This document shows positions 63,471-64,000 of a stretch of 64,000 bases of DNA, piece after piece; position 1 is the first letter of the stretch, and each line of letters begins with the position of its first letter. The notes under the pieces were generated by a model. It was not told the origin of the DNA. It did no database searches and saw only the letters and a program-made list of their open reading frames with translations. The position numbers and the translations under genes were made by a program. The stretch spans positions 81,705,903 through 81,769,902 of the forward strand of contig OZ022499.1 in the NCBI GenBank assembly GCA_963989385.1, written 5' to 3'. The DNA is from Ctena decussata. Taxonomy: Eukaryota; Mollusca; Bivalvia; Lucinida; Lucinidae.

Positions 63471-64000
63471 TTAGCTCACCTGAGCACGAAGTGCTCAGGG
63501 TGATCTTTTGGGATACCCTGGTGTCCGTCGTCCGTCGTACGTGTGGACGGACGTCCGTACGGACGTCCGTCAACTTTTGCTTGTGTACACTCTAGCGGGC
63601 ACAGTTTTGATTCAATCTTTATCTCGGCCAAGTTTGAAACTGGGTCATGTCGGGTCAAAAACTAGGTCACTAGGTCAAATCTTAGAAAAACCTTGTGTAT
63701 GCTCTAGAAGGCACAGTTTTGATCCAAAGTTCATGAAACTTTGTCAGAATGTTTATCCTCATAATATCTAGGATAAGATTGAAATTGGGTCATGTCGGGT
63801 CAAAAACTAGGTCACTAGGTCAAATCATAGAAAAACCTTGTGTACGCTCTAGAGGACACAGTTTTGATCCAATCTTTATTAAACTTTGTCAGAATGTTTA
63901 TCTGCATGTACTCTAGGACAAGTTTGAAACTGGGTCATGTCGGGTCAAAAACTAGGTCACTAGGTCAAATCTTAGAAAAACCTTGTTTACGCTCTAGTAG
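63471..64000 (-). mobile_element. Helitron-like element, 3' end and tandem core, cut by the window end
   Basis: Minus-strand terminus 'aggtgagctaaaa' preceded by hairpin gagcac-ttc-gtgctc. ACGG/GGAC microsatellite with palindrome 'ggacgtccgtacggacgtcc' (63525-63570). Then units of about 150 bp with 'gggtcatgtcgggtcaaaaa', 'ctaggtcactaggtcaaat' and 'cacagttttgatcc'. Continues beyond 64000. Confidence 0.78.

Overview
The window looks like AT-rich, intron-rich animal DNA, most likely from a bivalve mollusc. There is no operon structure. The two protein genes I can assemble have GT-AG introns, and nearly everything else is repeats. The bivalve call is an inference. It rests on many short elements that have central tandem repeats of about 150-200 bp, then an ACGG-type microsatellite, then a short 3' hairpin. 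That is the layout described for the bivalve 'pearl' (Helitron-like) elements. tRNA-derived SINEs with mollusc-like tails support it further.

Two host genes are supported. (1) A plus-strand DHHC-family palmitoyltransferase (ZDHHC22/24-like): coding exons 4403-4756 and 6410-6967, 303 aa, complete cysteine-rich domain, but the active-site motif reads DQHC. (2) A minus-strand UBXN1 (SAKS1)-like p97/VCP cofactor running from 52508 to 25616 in nine coding exons. I joined the exons by splice sites and reading-frame phase. The order is UBA domain (exons 1-3), a C2H2-like zinc finger across the exon 3/4 junction, a charged coiled coil (exons 4-7), a linker (exon 8) and a UBX domain (exon 9). The extreme C-terminus is uncertain.

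Layout. 1-1806: tandem-repeat array ending in a Helitron-like 3' hairpin. 1900-3850: a TTAA-flanked element and a SINE-derived palindrome. 4403-6967: the DHHC gene. 7000-25500: MITEs, SINEs and at least seven Helitron-like tandem-repeat elements. 25616-52508: the UBXN1 gene, whose introns hold most of the interesting nested elements (a minisatellite split by two transposons, a minisatellite on the exon 4 3' splice site, LINE fragments and TIR elements). 52650-54675: two adjacent foldback structures just upstream of the UBXN1 start. 54700-64000: microsatellites, a LINE reverse-transcriptase remnant, a near-perfect palindrome, more MITEs, and a Helitron-like element cut by the window end.

The two host genes show no functional link. 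Mobile DNA is the dominant theme. Several insertions can be dated relative to each other because they interrupt recognisable repeats, and several sit within tens of bases of host splice sites.
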